A stretch of DNA of 64,000 nt from Thermosporothrix hazakensis (GTDB taxonomy: Bacteria > Chloroflexota > Ktedonobacteria > Ktedonobacterales > Ktedonobacteraceae), in NCBI RefSeq assembly GCF_003253565.1, contig NZ_QKUF01000007.1:124001-188000 (forward strand), read 5' to 3'. Every line of letters begins with the position of its first letter. Position 1 is the stretch's first letter. Under the pieces are notes generated by a model that saw only the letters and a program-made list of their open reading frames with translations, was not told where the DNA came from and searched no databases. The position numbers and the translations under genes were made by a program. Shown here piece after piece: positions 51,481-60,367 of this stretch.

Positions 51481-52962
51481 ATGCAGCAGAATACACAGCC
51501 TCTCAATATTTTGATGGTGGCAGCAGAGATTGTACCATTTGTGAAAGTTGGTGGCCTTGCCGATGTAGTGGGTGCCTTGCCAAAGGCGCTAAAGGCCCTG
51601 GGGCATGATGTGCGGCTGGTGATGCCCCGGTATCGTCAGGTTGACCCTGAGCGCTTCCATCTCACAAAGGTTCTCTCTGCTGTCCCGGTGAGCATGGGAG
51701 ATTATCAGGTACAGGTGGACGTTCTTCAGGGAACGATAGGCGAAAATGTTCCCGTGTATATGATCGATGCCCCGCGCTATTTTGAGCGCGAGAATATTTA
51801 TGGTTACACCGATGATGGAGAACGTTTTATCCTCTTCTGCCGGGCTGCATTAGAGGTGGTACGCGCTCTCGCATGGCCGCCCGATATTATTCACTGTAAT
51901 GATTGGCATACCGGGATTATTCCAAATTGGATGCAAACTGTTTATCAAGATGATCCCTTCTTTCAAAATACTGCGACTGTCTATACTATTCACAATCTCG
52001 CATATCAGGGGATCTTTGGCTATCGCCTGCTGGAAGTAGCAGGTGTGGCTGAGAATGGTTTCCTCTATCCGCATATTACTGAACTCGCCAATGTGGTGGA
52101 TGTAATGGGGCGCGGAATTCTCTTTGCCGATGTTATTACGACCGTGAGCGAACGCTATGCACAGGAGATACTGACCCCGGCTTTCGGGGAGAAGCTCGAT
52201 CATCTGTTGCGCTCGCGCAAAGAACGCGTCTTTGGCATCCTGAACGGGATTGATTATCAGGAGTTTGATCCGGCAATTGACCGGTATATTCACACTAATT
52301 TTGATGCACACTCACTTGATAAGCGGGTCGAGAATAAGGCCGATTTACAGGAGCATGCCCATCTACCTGTCAGGCCTGATATTCCCTTGCTCGGGATGAT
52401 TTCGCGCCTGGCCGATCAGAAGGGCTTTGACATTCTCGCACAAATTATGCAGCCGCTTCTGGCTCAAGGAGTACAGTTTGTGGTGCTTGGCATCGGCGAC
52501 CAAAAGTATCATGAGCTGTTCCAGAATCTTGCTGCTCGCTATCCCGATCAGGTTGCTATCTTCCTGACCTTTAATTCAGAACTGGCACAGCGCATCTATG
52601 CCGGAAGTGATATGTTCTTGATGCCCTCGCGCTTTGAGCCCTGTGGCCTGAGTCAGATGATCGCAATGCGCTATGGAAGTGTGCCAATTGTACGCTATGT
52701 GGGTGGGCTTGCCGATACAGTGCCGGAATACAACCCGGAGACCGAGGAGGGGACAGGTTTTGTTTTCCATGACTATGATCCCTGGGCGCTCTTCGCTTCG
52801 ATCATTCGGGCAACGACGGTCTATCGCTTGAAAGATGAATGGCGCAAGTTGCAGCTTAGAGGAATGGACGCTGATCACTCCTGGCATCGCTCGGCTATTC
52901 GCTATGTTGAGGTCTATCGCAAGGCCCTTGAGTTTCATCAGCGCGATATGAACCCTCTGTAA
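51481..52962 (+). CDS. glgA: Glycogen synthase (ADP-glucose starch/glycogen synthase)
   Basis: A 493-residue GT5 glycogen synthase; it extends alpha-1,4-glucan from ADP-glucose. The N-terminal ADP-glucose motif is FVKVGGLADVVGALPKAL (Lys-Val-Gly-Gly-Leu), with DIIHCNDWHTG, then GVLNGIDYQEFDP-like and, in the C-terminal domain, IGFHMPSRFEPCGLSQM-type FEPCGL plus YVGGLADTVPEY. It starts at ATG 51481 without a strong ribosome site. The ten-codon ORF MKTRIPRQTI just upstream ends at 51480, so its stop touches this ATG and coupling is possible. Other glg genes are not adjacent. Confidence 0.95.
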   Translation: MQQNTQPLNILMVAAEIVPFVKVGGLADVVGALPKALKALGHDVRLVMPRYRQVDPERFHLTKVLSAVPVSMGDYQVQVDVLQGTIGENVPVYMIDAPRYFERENIYGYTDDGERFILFCRAALEVVRALAWPPDIIHCNDWHTGIIPNWMQTVYQDDPFFQNTATVYTIHNLAYQGIFGYRLLEVAGVAENGFLYPHITELANVVDVMGRGILFADVITTVSERYAQEILTPAFGEKLDHLLRSRKERVFGILNGIDYQEFDPAIDRYIHTNFDAHSLDKRVENKADLQEHAHLPVRPDIPLLGMISRLADQKGFDILAQIMQPLLAQGVQFVVLGIGDQKYHELFQNLAARYPDQVAIFLTFNSELAQRIYAGSDMFLMPSRFEPCGLSQMIAMRYGSVPIVRYVGGLADTVPEYNPETEEGTGFVFHDYDPWALFASIIRATTVYRLKDEWRKLQLRGMDADHSWHRSAIRYVEVYRKALEFHQRDMNPL

Positions 52963-52975
52963 AGAGCTTTCCAGT

Positions 52976-53020
52976 AAAAAAAGAGGTGGAGAAGAGAACA
53001 GGCTTTTTCGCCTCTTTTTC
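52976..53020 (+). terminator. Intrinsic terminator after glgA
   Basis: AAAAAGAGG-type arm (52976-52986) pairs with CCTCTTTTT (53011-53019), followed by C and T. Confidence 0.75.
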
Positions 53021-53035
53021 TCTTTCCTGTGAGCA

Positions 53036-53064
53036 TTGACAGAGATACCGGAAATGCATACAAT
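53036..53064 (+). promoter_or_regulatory. Near-consensus promoter for the sigma-like factor operon
   Basis: TTGACA (53036-53041), 17-base spacer, TACAAT (53059-53064), 48 bases before the GTG at 53112. Confidence 0.8.
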
Positions 53065-53111
53065 GAGCTCATAGTAGAAAAGTTAGTGCTTCCGTGTGAA
53101 AACAGGATACG

Positions 53112-53834
53112 GTGGTTTTGTTGGATGTGTTTCTAGAATATGAAGAGCTTGAGGAAGAAGGTAGAAAGCGTCGTTCTCACTTTGTGCGTCTGTATACAGC
53201 GTTCCCGCCTTCTGGTTCTGCCGCGTACTGGCGAGCGCTGCGTTCGCCCTCGTTGCCGCTTGAAGTGCTTGTGCTTGCTGTTCGTTCTGCGGGGTTGGAT
53301 GAGGCAGGACGGAATACGATTCTTGAGATCCTCATTCAGCGGATTCAAAGGTCCTGTGAGTACTGGGCGCGATGTGTGGTCAGGTCTCTCTCTTCTGGCG
53401 AACATATAGCGCTGGTGGAAGATCTTTGTGCTGATCTCTATGAGAGCCTGATTCGACTCTGGCTTGATCCACATGCTCATTTTTGGGAAGAGAACTTTCA
53501 GCATTCTTTGCTCTTTCAACGCCGAAAGATCTACAAACGCTTTCTGCTTCGAGAAGGATTCGATCAGAACAGGCAGGGAAAGCGTATACCGCGCAGCCTC
53601 TTTTCGCGGCTGGAATATCATGAGGGCGTGATAAGCCCCTTTGAGACCCTGGATCGAACTGAACTCTATTCTCTGGTACAGCTCTTGCCTGAGAAGTTGA
53701 GGACGGCTGTGCTATTTGTTTTCTGGTATGGGTGGACGGAGAAGGATACCGCCAGAGTGCTTGGTGTGACGGATCGAACGATTCGGAATCGTTTGCGGAA
53801 GGCGTTTCTCTCATTGCGTTCAATTCTTGATTGA
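53112..53834 (+). CDS. Sigma-70-like / ECF-type factor with region-4 HTH
   Basis: A 240-residue protein. The C-terminal 55 residues, LPEKLRTAVLFVFWYGWTEK then VLGVTDRTIRNRLRKAFLSL, form a sigma region 4-type helix-turn-helix. The middle (about 85-150) is helical and could stand for region 2, but the usual region-2 DNA-melting residues are not obvious. The first 30 residues are very acidic (EYEELEEEGR). It is therefore a divergent ECF-like sigma or an HTH regulator. GTG 53112 follows AGGA. The next gene begins 15 bases after the stop and is probably co-transcribed. The near-consensus promoter means it is likely made constitutively. Confidence 0.65.
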   Translation: MVLLDVFLEYEELEEEGRKRRSHFVRLYTAFPPSGSAAYWRALRSPSLPLEVLVLAVRSAGLDEAGRNTILEILIQRIQRSCEYWARCVVRSLSSGEHIALVEDLCADLYESLIRLWLDPHAHFWEENFQHSLLFQRRKIYKRFLLREGFDQNRQGKRIPRSLFSRLEYHEGVISPFETLDRTELYSLVQLLPEKLRTAVLFVFWYGWTEKDTARVLGVTDRTIRNRLRKAFLSLRSILD

Positions 53835-53849
53835 AGAAGGGAAAAGCGT

Positions 53850-54419
53850 ATGAAACAGGAGGAACATCGCATCATCGCGCACGTGATCGGTGAGGGGGTG
53901 GCTCCTTCTCTGGCCGATTCTCTTGCACGGTATCCTGAACATAGCGAGTCGCTGGCGGATACCATTGCCTACTATCAGACCTTTGAGCAGTCGCTTCCAA
54001 CTGAAACGGCTCCTGAACCTCTTTCCTCCCTTTCACAACGGGCATTTCGTCGGGCGCTGTCACGGGTAAGTGGGCCCCTGACCTCGTTGCTGATTGATGG
54101 CATCACTGTTGAGCAGCTTGCGAAGCGGCTGGACCTGGGCGTTGACGTCGTTATCTGGCTTGAGCGGCGTCAGGTTGAGGATTTACCTGCGCTACTCTAT
54201 CAGCGGCTTGCACAGGCTTTACAGCAGCCACCAGAGCGTATTCGGGCCTTCTTCACTACCCCAGAACGTCAGTCTATAAGGCAGCAGGTGGCTGAACGGG
54301 CTGAGTCATATGGCATCAAAAAAACGTTTCGGGCATTGCTCCAGGCCAGTCAGACGATGACTTCAGCACAGAAGGCCTGGTGGCTGGCCCGACTTGAAGA
54401 GGTGGAGTCAGATACCTGA
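53850..54419 (+). CDS. Hypothetical protein with XRE-like HTH core, partner of the sigma-like factor
   Basis: A 189-residue soluble protein of no family I know. The central segment LIDGITVEQLAKRLDLGVDV followed by VIWLERRQVEDLPALLYQRL has the layout of an XRE-type helix-turn-helix, with LAQALQQPPERIRAFF afterwards, as in Cro/C1-type domains. It starts 15 bases after the sigma-like gene, with ATG 53850 and AAGGGAAAAGCG upstream. As an adjacent co-transcribed partner it could be an anti-sigma or co-regulator, but no anti-sigma signature (zinc or TM) is seen. Confidence 0.6.
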   Translation: MKQEEHRIIAHVIGEGVAPSLADSLARYPEHSESLADTIAYYQTFEQSLPTETAPEPLSSLSQRAFRRALSRVSGPLTSLLIDGITVEQLAKRLDLGVDVVIWLERRQVEDLPALLYQRLAQALQQPPERIRAFFTTPERQSIRQQVAERAESYGIKKTFRALLQASQTMTSAQKAWWLARLEEVESDT

Positions 54420-54464
54420 GAGGGGATATACTATCTGGAAAAAGGGATACAGGGGGGCTGAGCA

Positions 54465-55655
54465 ATGACACAACGTGTGGCCTATCTGGATTGCCATTCC
54501 GGGATCAGCGGAGATATGTTTCTGGGCGCTTTACTGGATGTCGGCTTGCCTTTTGCGACGCTTCAGGCCGGGCTGGCGTCTGTCCCTTTTGGGGGGTATA
54601 TATTGCGCCATGAGCCCTGTTCCGATCGTGGTGTTCATGGTTCACGGTTGCATGTTCAGATTACAGATACCGATCCTCCTGAGCGCTCTTTTTCCGATAT
54701 AGAAGCGCTGTTACTGGCGTCTGCGTTGCCCGAGAGGATCAAGACAATGGCGCTGGCTCTTTTCCGTACCTTTGCGGAGGCTGAGGCCTCGGTAGAGGCC
54801 GTTCCGCTTGAGCAGGTTCGCTTTTCTGATACAGGGGCCATTGACATAATGGTGGATGTGATCGGGGCCGCGATCGGGGTTGTAACACTGGATATTATGC
54901 GGCTCTACGCGTCTCCATTACCCCTGACCAGCGGACTGCATCAGACACGTGATGGCATGCAGCCGATACCAGCTCCTGTGACAATGGAATTACTTCGCCG
55001 TGTATCTGCTCCCTGGCGTTCCTGTTCGCTTGATGAAGAGCTGGTCACACCAACTGGTGCGGCTCTTCTGGCGACATTGGCACGGTTTGACCATCCTGTC
55101 CTCTCTTTTGAGCGGATAGGGTATGGTTTTGGGCAGAAGCAGCTTCCCTGGCCGAATTGCCTGCGTCTGTGTCTTGGAAGCAGTCCAGAGACGGCGAACC
55201 CTGTACTTGATAGTGATGAGGTCGATGTAATAGAGACAAATATTGATAATATGAGTGGTGAGTTGCTCGGCGGGCTGATGGAGCGCCTGTTTGCGGCTGG
55301 TGCGCTGGATGTCGCCTATATCCCTTTACAGATGAAGAAGAATCGTCCGGCAACGCTGTTGACAGTGCTCTGTGCGCCGGAACAAAGTGAGAAGCTGGCG
55401 TTGCTGTTACTGAGCGAGTCCGCCACGCTAGGCGTACGGATGCAGCGTATGCAGCGCTTGAAGGCCTGGCGCGCACAGGAACGAATTGATACTCCTTTTG
55501 GCTCGATGCTGGTCAAGGTGAAGCGGCTTGGTACACGCGTCATCAGTGTTGTCCCTGAATATGAGGAGTGTGCACGACTTGCCCGAGAGCGGGATGTTCC
55601 CCTTGAAGAAATCTATATGGTTGCACGCACGATAGCTCGAAAACTTATAATATGA
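54465..55655 (+). CDS. larC: LarC-type nickel-pincer cofactor synthesis protein
   Basis: A 396-residue LarC protein, the CTP-dependent nickel-insertion enzyme that finishes the pincer nucleotide (NPN) of lactate racemase-type enzymes. Marks are AYLDCHSGISGDMFLGALLD, GAIDIMVDVIGAAIG, LPLTSGLHQTRDGMQPIPAP and ETNIDNMSGELLGGLMERLF with PLQMKKNRPATLL at the C-terminal nickel region. It is a single ORF, unlike the two-part frameshifted larC of lactobacilli. The usual HEVGAVDS motif reads SDTGAIDI, losing the His and Glu. No larB, larE or larA is nearby. It follows the HTH gene by 45 bases. Confidence 0.87.
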   Translation: MTQRVAYLDCHSGISGDMFLGALLDVGLPFATLQAGLASVPFGGYILRHEPCSDRGVHGSRLHVQITDTDPPERSFSDIEALLLASALPERIKTMALALFRTFAEAEASVEAVPLEQVRFSDTGAIDIMVDVIGAAIGVVTLDIMRLYASPLPLTSGLHQTRDGMQPIPAPVTMELLRRVSAPWRSCSLDEELVTPTGAALLATLARFDHPVLSFERIGYGFGQKQLPWPNCLRLCLGSSPETANPVLDSDEVDVIETNIDNMSGELLGGLMERLFAAGALDVAYIPLQMKKNRPATLLTVLCAPEQSEKLALLLLSESATLGVRMQRMQRLKAWRAQERIDTPFGSMLVKVKRLGTRVISVVPEYEECARLARERDVPLEEIYMVARTIARKLII

Positions 55656-55699
55656 GGAAAGAAAAGTAAGGTAGAGAGATTTTCTCAAGGAGTGCCGCT

Positions 55700-56260
55700 A
55701 TGGATTTTATCGACTACCGTAAAGGGGCAGAGAAAAAGTCCACGAACCAGAATGAAGAGATCGTGCGCAAATCGGCCGGACGACTACGGGGAAGAATGAG
55801 GCGTGACTACATAGAGGAGATCATTCAAGAGGCTCAGTCAAAGGGCGAGTTCGATAATTTACCGGGCGCGGGCAAGCCGCTCAATCTCGATGAGGAATAT
55901 GAGCTTGCTGGTGAAAAGGCGATGGCCTATCATTTGCTCAAAGAGAACAACGCAGCTCCAGCAGAAATTGAGTTGATCAAGGAAATTCGTGCGCTGCGCA
56001 AGAAAGCGGAAGCAAAGATTACTCCGGTCATTCATCGGGGAAAGACGCTGCGTAATCGCCGTATTGCTCCGTTTGCCAGCGAGCGTGCCGCGTATAACGA
56101 GTGGGTGGAGAGGGCGACTGTCGAGTATGAAAAGGATCTTCGCGAGATTAATAAGCGCATTCTGACGCTTAATATAAGTGTGCCCCCTGCGATGCAACAG
56201 TCATTTCTTGATGTAGATCGCTTGCTCGCAGAGTTCCGGGCTGCCTGTCCCCAGTTGTAA
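55700..56260 (+). CDS. DUF1992 / DnaJ-homologue subfamily C28-domain protein
   Basis: A 186-residue protein. The segment DYIEEIIQEAQSKGEFDN then LPGAGKPLNLDEEYELAGEK is the DUF1992 (DnaJ subfamily C member 28 conserved) signature. The rest is a charged helical protein. The gene has no J-domain (no HPD), so co-chaperone activity is not implied; function is unknown. It follows larC by 44 bases and may be in the same transcript. The start is ATG 55700 with AAGGAG upstream. Confidence 0.82.
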   Translation: MDFIDYRKGAEKKSTNQNEEIVRKSAGRLRGRMRRDYIEEIIQEAQSKGEFDNLPGAGKPLNLDEEYELAGEKAMAYHLLKENNAAPAEIELIKEIRALRKKAEAKITPVIHRGKTLRNRRIAPFASERAAYNEWVERATVEYEKDLREINKRILTLNISVPPAMQQSFLDVDRLLAEFRAACPQL

Positions 56261-56295
56261 GGCTGCCGCATATTCAGAACAACCAATTATCATCC

Positions 56296-56316
56296 GGGGA
56301 GATAGCCTTTCTCCCC
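56296..56316 (+). terminator. Hairpin after the DUF1992 gene
   Basis: GGGGAGA (56296-56302) pairs with TCTCCCC (56310-56316), 7-base loop, no T-run. Confidence 0.45.
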
Positions 56317-56428
56317 ACCTTCTTATGTGTGAGGGAACCTGTCCCTAACGCAGCAATGGGGACGTATATGTTGTATATGAATATTTTTTACAATCTTCTA
56401 TGCCTGCATTTTTTTTGGAGCCATTTTG

Positions 56429-57112
56429 ATGAAACAGATATTAATAGTTGAAGATGAGCAGCAAATAGGCCATTTTTTGAGACGAGGCCTGACCTATAAA
56501 GGGTTTGGTGTCTCTGTCGTGGGAAGTGGTGAGGATGCTCTGACACATATTTCCGAGCGTAAGCCTGACTTGATTATCCTTGATGTCATGCTACCAGATA
56601 TGAGTGGGTTTGAGCTCTGCCGCCATTTGCGCAGCAACGGGTATACCAATTTGCCAATCATTATGCTAACTGCCAGAGATGAGCTGGTTGACAAAGTGGC
56701 GGGCTTGAATAGTGGCGCGGATGATTATATGACCAAGCCTTTTGCTTTTGAGGAACTGGTGGCCCGGATCGGTGCTGCATTGAGGAGGACTGAGAGCCGC
56801 GATCAGCAATCACAGCGGATTGTTGTTGGAGATCTGGAATTGGATCCTTCTTCCCGACAGGCTTGGAGAGCCGGAGAAGAGCTTATTCTGACTAAGCGCG
56901 AATATGATTTGCTGGAACTGCTGGCTCGTCATGCCGGGCAGGTGCTGACAAAAGAGCAGATCTTTGAATATGTCTGGGGATATGATAGTGAGGCGGGGTG
57001 GGAAGTGATTAAAGTGTATGTAAATTATCTTCGGTCGAAGCTGAATGCTGGTGGGAAACCCGATGTGATTCATGCTGTCCGGGGAATAGGGTATATGCTG
57101 CGTACTGTATGA
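56429..57112 (+). CDS. OmpR/PhoB-family response regulator
   Basis: A 227-residue regulator. The receiver has the acidic pair in ILIVEDEQQI, the phospho-acceptor Asp51 in PDLIILDVMLPDMSG and the Lys in DDYMTKPFAFEELVARI. The C-terminal winged helix (about 130-225) has LTKREYDLLELLARHAGQVL and YVWGYDSEAGWEVIKVYVNY, the OmpR DNA-binding pattern. The start is ATG 56429, with GGAG upstream, rather than TTG 56426. The cognate kinase is encoded 28 bases downstream. The stimulus is unknown. Confidence 0.95.
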   Translation: MKQILIVEDEQQIGHFLRRGLTYKGFGVSVVGSGEDALTHISERKPDLIILDVMLPDMSGFELCRHLRSNGYTNLPIIMLTARDELVDKVAGLNSGADDYMTKPFAFEELVARIGAALRRTESRDQQSQRIVVGDLELDPSSRQAWRAGEELILTKREYDLLELLARHAGQVLTKEQIFEYVWGYDSEAGWEVIKVYVNYLRSKLNAGGKPDVIHAVRGIGYMLRTV

Positions 57113-57140
57113 GTGCAGAGATAAAAAGAAAGAGAAGAGA

Positions 57141-58709
57141 ATGGAAAGGAGTCGTTCCCTGCTACACGTTATGTACATGTGGTTTTTCAGTCGCATGCGC
57201 AAGCCGATGACCTTGCGTAGCAGGCTGATCCTCTGGAATGTTGTTGTGCTGGTGCTGGCCTTTCTTGTGCTTGGGGTCAGTGTGTATCTTTTGATGACCT
57301 ATTATTTGCAGTCGGATCTTGATAAACGTCTGACTGTGGAGGGAGATCGGCTTCAGAGTACAACCAGTATCTGGCTGGCAGTAGGGAATCCTTTCGATTC
57401 TAATCTGTTTGATCGTCTGGCTCGAACAGATCAGGGGGACGAGTTTACGTCCGATCCGACCTATATCAAGCTATTTGACATTGAGTCCGGGAGGACGCTG
57501 CGCCGCTCTCCCAATCTGGGACAGGAACGGCTGGCATCTAGCTCACAAGAACTTGATGCTGCTTTGCGTGGGGAGGAGATTTTTAAGACGTATCGGAACT
57601 CTGGTGGCGAGCAGGTGCGCATGCTCACTATCCCTTTGCGCGATGATAACGGTCATGTGGTGCTGGTTGCGCAGGTAGGGCAATCTCTGAAGGAGGTAGA
57701 GCAGGTACGAACCTGGCTGGCTACCTTTTTGATCGTCGGCAGTATTTGTACTGCTCTGATCGCTTATACAATCAGTTTCCTGCTGACAACGCGTGAGCTC
57801 AAGCCATTACGAGTGTTAAGTACAACAATGAGCAACCTCAGCGCCCAGGGTCTGGGAACGCGCCTCGCTTCTAAAGGGCAGACAACAGAAGTGCGCTTGC
57901 TGACAAAAGCGTTTAATCAGATGATGGAACGGCTTGAGGCAAGTTTTTCCTTACAGCGGAATTTCGTGGCGGATGTCTCGCATGAGCTCCGCACACCGCT
58001 CACCTCGATTCGTGGAGAGATCGATGTGCTGCTGCTCAATCCAGAACTGGGGAAAGGGGTGCGAGAGGATATTCTAGCCGTTCGCACCGAGCTGGAACGC
58101 CTTTCGCGTCTGGTCCGAAACCTCCTGTTAACGGCGCGCGCAGAGGTAGGTGTGTTGCCACAACCTCCACAACAGGTACAGGAGGCGGAGCTTGATATTC
58201 TCCTGATTGAGCTGACGCATCAGGCGCGTTTCTTGAACCAGCAGGTGAATGTAGAGCTTGAAGAGTTAGAGCAGTGCTGTGTCTATGGGGACGCGGATTT
58301 ATTACGTCAGCTTTTCCTCAATATTCTCGATAATGCCATGACCTATACGCGCTGTGGTGGCAGCGTACGGCTTCAGTTGCGCTGTACCGAGGATGCGCCT
58401 GTTGAGGTGCGGCGCAAGCGGGCGGAAACAGTAACGCAGTGGGCTGAGGTCACTATCAGTGATACAGGGCCGGGAATCGCGCCCGATGATCTTCCGCATA
58501 TCTTTGAGCGTCACTTTCGGGGAGTTCATACGCCACATACTACGCTTCGGAGCAAGCTCGGGTCAGGGCTCGGGCTCTCCATTGCTCTCTTAATTGCCGA
58601 AAGTCATGGTGGAACGATTACGGTGGATAGTGAGCTTGGAAAGGGATCACAGTTTCATGTCTGGCTTCCTGCCTGTGAGACACTGATGGCGGCGCGGGTA
58701 CAGAAATAA
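57141..58709 (+). CDS. Sensor histidine kinase, EnvZ/BaeS class
   Basis: A 522-residue membrane kinase. TM1 (about 30-55: LILWNVVVLVLAFLVLG) and TM2 (about 195-215) bracket an extracytoplasmic sensor domain of about 140 residues. HAMP is at about 220-275, and the HisKA H-box is FVADVSHELRTPLTSIRGEI (His about residue 281). HATPase_c has the N-box LFLNILDNAMTYTRCGG, ISDTGPGIAPDDLPHIFERHF and GSGLGLSIALLIAESHGG. The response regulator gene is 28 bases upstream. An inverted repeat (GAATGCGG ... CCGCATTC, 58715-58748) without T-run follows. Confidence 0.94.
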   Translation: MERSRSLLHVMYMWFFSRMRKPMTLRSRLILWNVVVLVLAFLVLGVSVYLLMTYYLQSDLDKRLTVEGDRLQSTTSIWLAVGNPFDSNLFDRLARTDQGDEFTSDPTYIKLFDIESGRTLRRSPNLGQERLASSSQELDAALRGEEIFKTYRNSGGEQVRMLTIPLRDDNGHVVLVAQVGQSLKEVEQVRTWLATFLIVGSICTALIAYTISFLLTTRELKPLRVLSTTMSNLSAQGLGTRLASKGQTTEVRLLTKAFNQMMERLEASFSLQRNFVADVSHELRTPLTSIRGEIDVLLLNPELGKGVREDILAVRTELERLSRLVRNLLLTARAEVGVLPQPPQQVQEAELDILLIELTHQARFLNQQVNVELEELEQCCVYGDADLLRQLFLNILDNAMTYTRCGGSVRLQLRCTEDAPVEVRRKRAETVTQWAEVTISDTGPGIAPDDLPHIFERHFRGVHTPHTTLRSKLGSGLGLSIALLIAESHGGTITVDSELGKGSQFHVWLPACETLMAARVQK

Positions 58710-58812
58710 AAGGATGAATGCGGAGTTGTGGAACTCAACCCCGCATTCTGGTCCGGTAAGAAGGGAAGGAATGGAAAAAAGGGAAGGGGCGTATTAGAGA
58801 ATAGGATTTGCT

Positions 58813-59100
58813 TTACGCCGAGGCCGGTTGCATGACCGGCTGTGTTGTTTCCCTGCGGTCTTTTGAGGCTGGCTCTTTCGGTTTTGTCTCAAAGTCAGAC
58901 GTTTTCACTTTTTCGATGTTGCGCGCTTTGATAAAGTAAATGATCGAGCCGATAATGCTGGTGAATACGACAAGGGCCAGCCATCCGAGTCTCTGTCGCC
59001 CGTTCAAAGTTTCATTGATAAGGCAGTCGACAAGCATCCACATCCAGAAAACTCCCGCGCAGACAACCAACGCGACGAGAAGAAAAAGGGCAATTTCCAT
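58813..59100 (-). CDS. PLDc_N-domain small membrane protein
   Basis: A 95-residue protein. Two hydrophobic helices (IALFLLVALVVCAGVFWMWM, then LGWLALVVFTSIIGSIIYFI) surround a short loop CLINETLNGRQR. That pattern (Trp-x-Trp-Leu-Val-Asp-Cys and GSIIYFI) is the phospholipase D-nuclease N-terminal (PLDc_N) membrane domain. The C-terminal 35 residues are charged and disordered. Function is unknown. The ATG at 59100 has GGAGG 8 bases upstream. Confidence 0.82.
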   Translation of the reverse strand: MEIALFLLVALVVCAGVFWMWMLVDCLINETLNGRQRLGWLALVVFTSIIGSIIYFIKARNIEKVKTSDFETKPKEPASKDRRETTQPVMQPASA

Positions 59101-59405
59101 AGACTATCCTCCAATTGAACTGATGAAGCCGGGCGCAGCTTCTTTAGGAACCGTTTGAGATGGGAGGAGTGAGCAAGTGAACTGAGAAAGCGACGAGACT
59201 TGCCATAAATGGTACTCTTCCCTGTCAGGTGTGTGTTCCCTGAATTGGTATGTCCTTAGCTTAAAGGGCTCCGGTTAAAAAGGGGTAAGGTTTGGGTAAG
59301 ATTTCGGTAATAATGGGGGAAGTAGTCGAATGTGGCACAAAGAGCCCCCGTAGATGACGCGTTGAGAGGGAAATAGGTGGGTGAGGGAAAATAGGCATAA
59401 AAAAA

Positions 59406-59477
59406 AGCCGGTGGTCGGAATCGAACCGACGGCCGACCGCTTACGAAGCGGTTGCTCTACCGCTGAGCTACACCGGC
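59406..59477 (-). tRNA. tRNA-Thr (anticodon CGT)
   Basis: On the minus strand a full cloverleaf folds. The acceptor is GCCGGTG/CACCGGC, the D-stem GCTC/GAGC and the anticodon stem ACCGC/GCGGT with loop TTCGTAA (anticodon CGT). The T-arm is GTCGG-TTCGATT-CCGAC. The discriminator is T (59406); CCA is not encoded. A run of T follows on the minus strand (59400-59405 are A on plus), which can end transcription. Around it 59101-59405 and 59478-59692 contain no gene that I can support. Confidence 0.95.
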
Positions 59478-59692
59478 TTGCTTGAGCTCTCATCACTCTT
59501 GCGCTTATGATTATAGCGGGTCAGCCTGGCTCTGTCAAGCGTTTTTCTAGCGAATTTGTTAAGAAGATCTTGGGTTTCTCTCCGTCCGTCTCATTGGCTG
59601 CTGTTCCATATTGCCCAATCTCGACAACTTACCCCTATTATGGTAAGATGGGTGACGATGTTTCATTTTTTTCCTGGTTGGGAGACATGATG

Positions 59693-60316
59693 ATGCGGCC
59701 CTTGTTGATTGCAACCACTAATCTGCATAAATTGGAAGAGTTTCGGTCGCTCTTTGCCGATCTGCCGTACCAGTTGCTTTCGTTGCATGATGTACGGCTC
59801 GATCTGGAGGTCGAGGAGACCGGCACTACCTTTCGGGAAAATGCAGAGTTAAAAGCGCTGACCTATGCTCGCGCCTCGGGGTTGCTCTCACTGGCTGATG
59901 ATTCCGGTCTTGAAATCGATGCAATGGGCGGTGCGCCTGGTGTCTATTCTGCTCGCTTTGCTGGAGCCAATACCTCATACGAAGAGCGTTTCCGCATCAT
60001 TTTTGACAAGCTACAAGGAGTTCCCACAGAGCAGCGTACTGCTCGTTTCCGTTGTGTGATCGCTATTGCGGAGCCATCCGGCTATCTTCAATGTGTTGAG
60101 GGTGCGCTTGAAGGGAGAATTACTGAGGAGCCACATGGCGCTCACGGGTTTGGATATGACCCTATATTTTTCGTTCCTGCATATGGAAAGACTGCTGCGG
60201 AACTGACACCAGAAGAGAAAAACAGAATCAGCCATCGCGGCCAGGCCGCAAGGCGTGCGCAAGCTGTGCTTGAACACTGGCCTGCGTTACCGTCTTCACA
60301 CAGTCGAGATGTATGA
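59693..60316 (+). CDS. rdgB: Non-canonical purine NTP pyrophosphatase (RdgB/HAM1/ITPase)
   Basis: A 207-residue house-cleaning enzyme that hydrolyses dITP/XTP to monophosphates. The nucleotide motif LLIATTNLHKLEEFRSLF at the start, then TTFRENAELKALTYARASGL, LADDSGLEIDAMGGAPGVYS and GAHGFGYDPIF are the HAM1 fingerprints. GGGAG lies 8 bases before the third of three consecutive ATGs (59693); 59687 and 59690 are also possible. The frame is open to 59507 but without ribosome site or homology. Two genes follow on the same strand: an exonuclease-helicase and a molybdopterin oxidoreductase. Confidence 0.93.
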   Translation: MRPLLIATTNLHKLEEFRSLFADLPYQLLSLHDVRLDLEVEETGTTFRENAELKALTYARASGLLSLADDSGLEIDAMGGAPGVYSARFAGANTSYEERFRIIFDKLQGVPTEQRTARFRCVIAIAEPSGYLQCVEGALEGRITEEPHGAHGFGYDPIFFVPAYGKTAAELTPEEKNRISHRGQAARRAQAVLEHWPALPSSHSRDV

Positions 60317-60367
60317 GGAGCGAAGTGGATACAACTAACTGAGAGGAACATAAGGGACATATAGATT

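Noticed and set aside
59266..59300. Repeats of GGTAA near the tRNA-Thr gene
   Set aside because: Too short and irregular to call a repeat array; no pairing or spacing rule.
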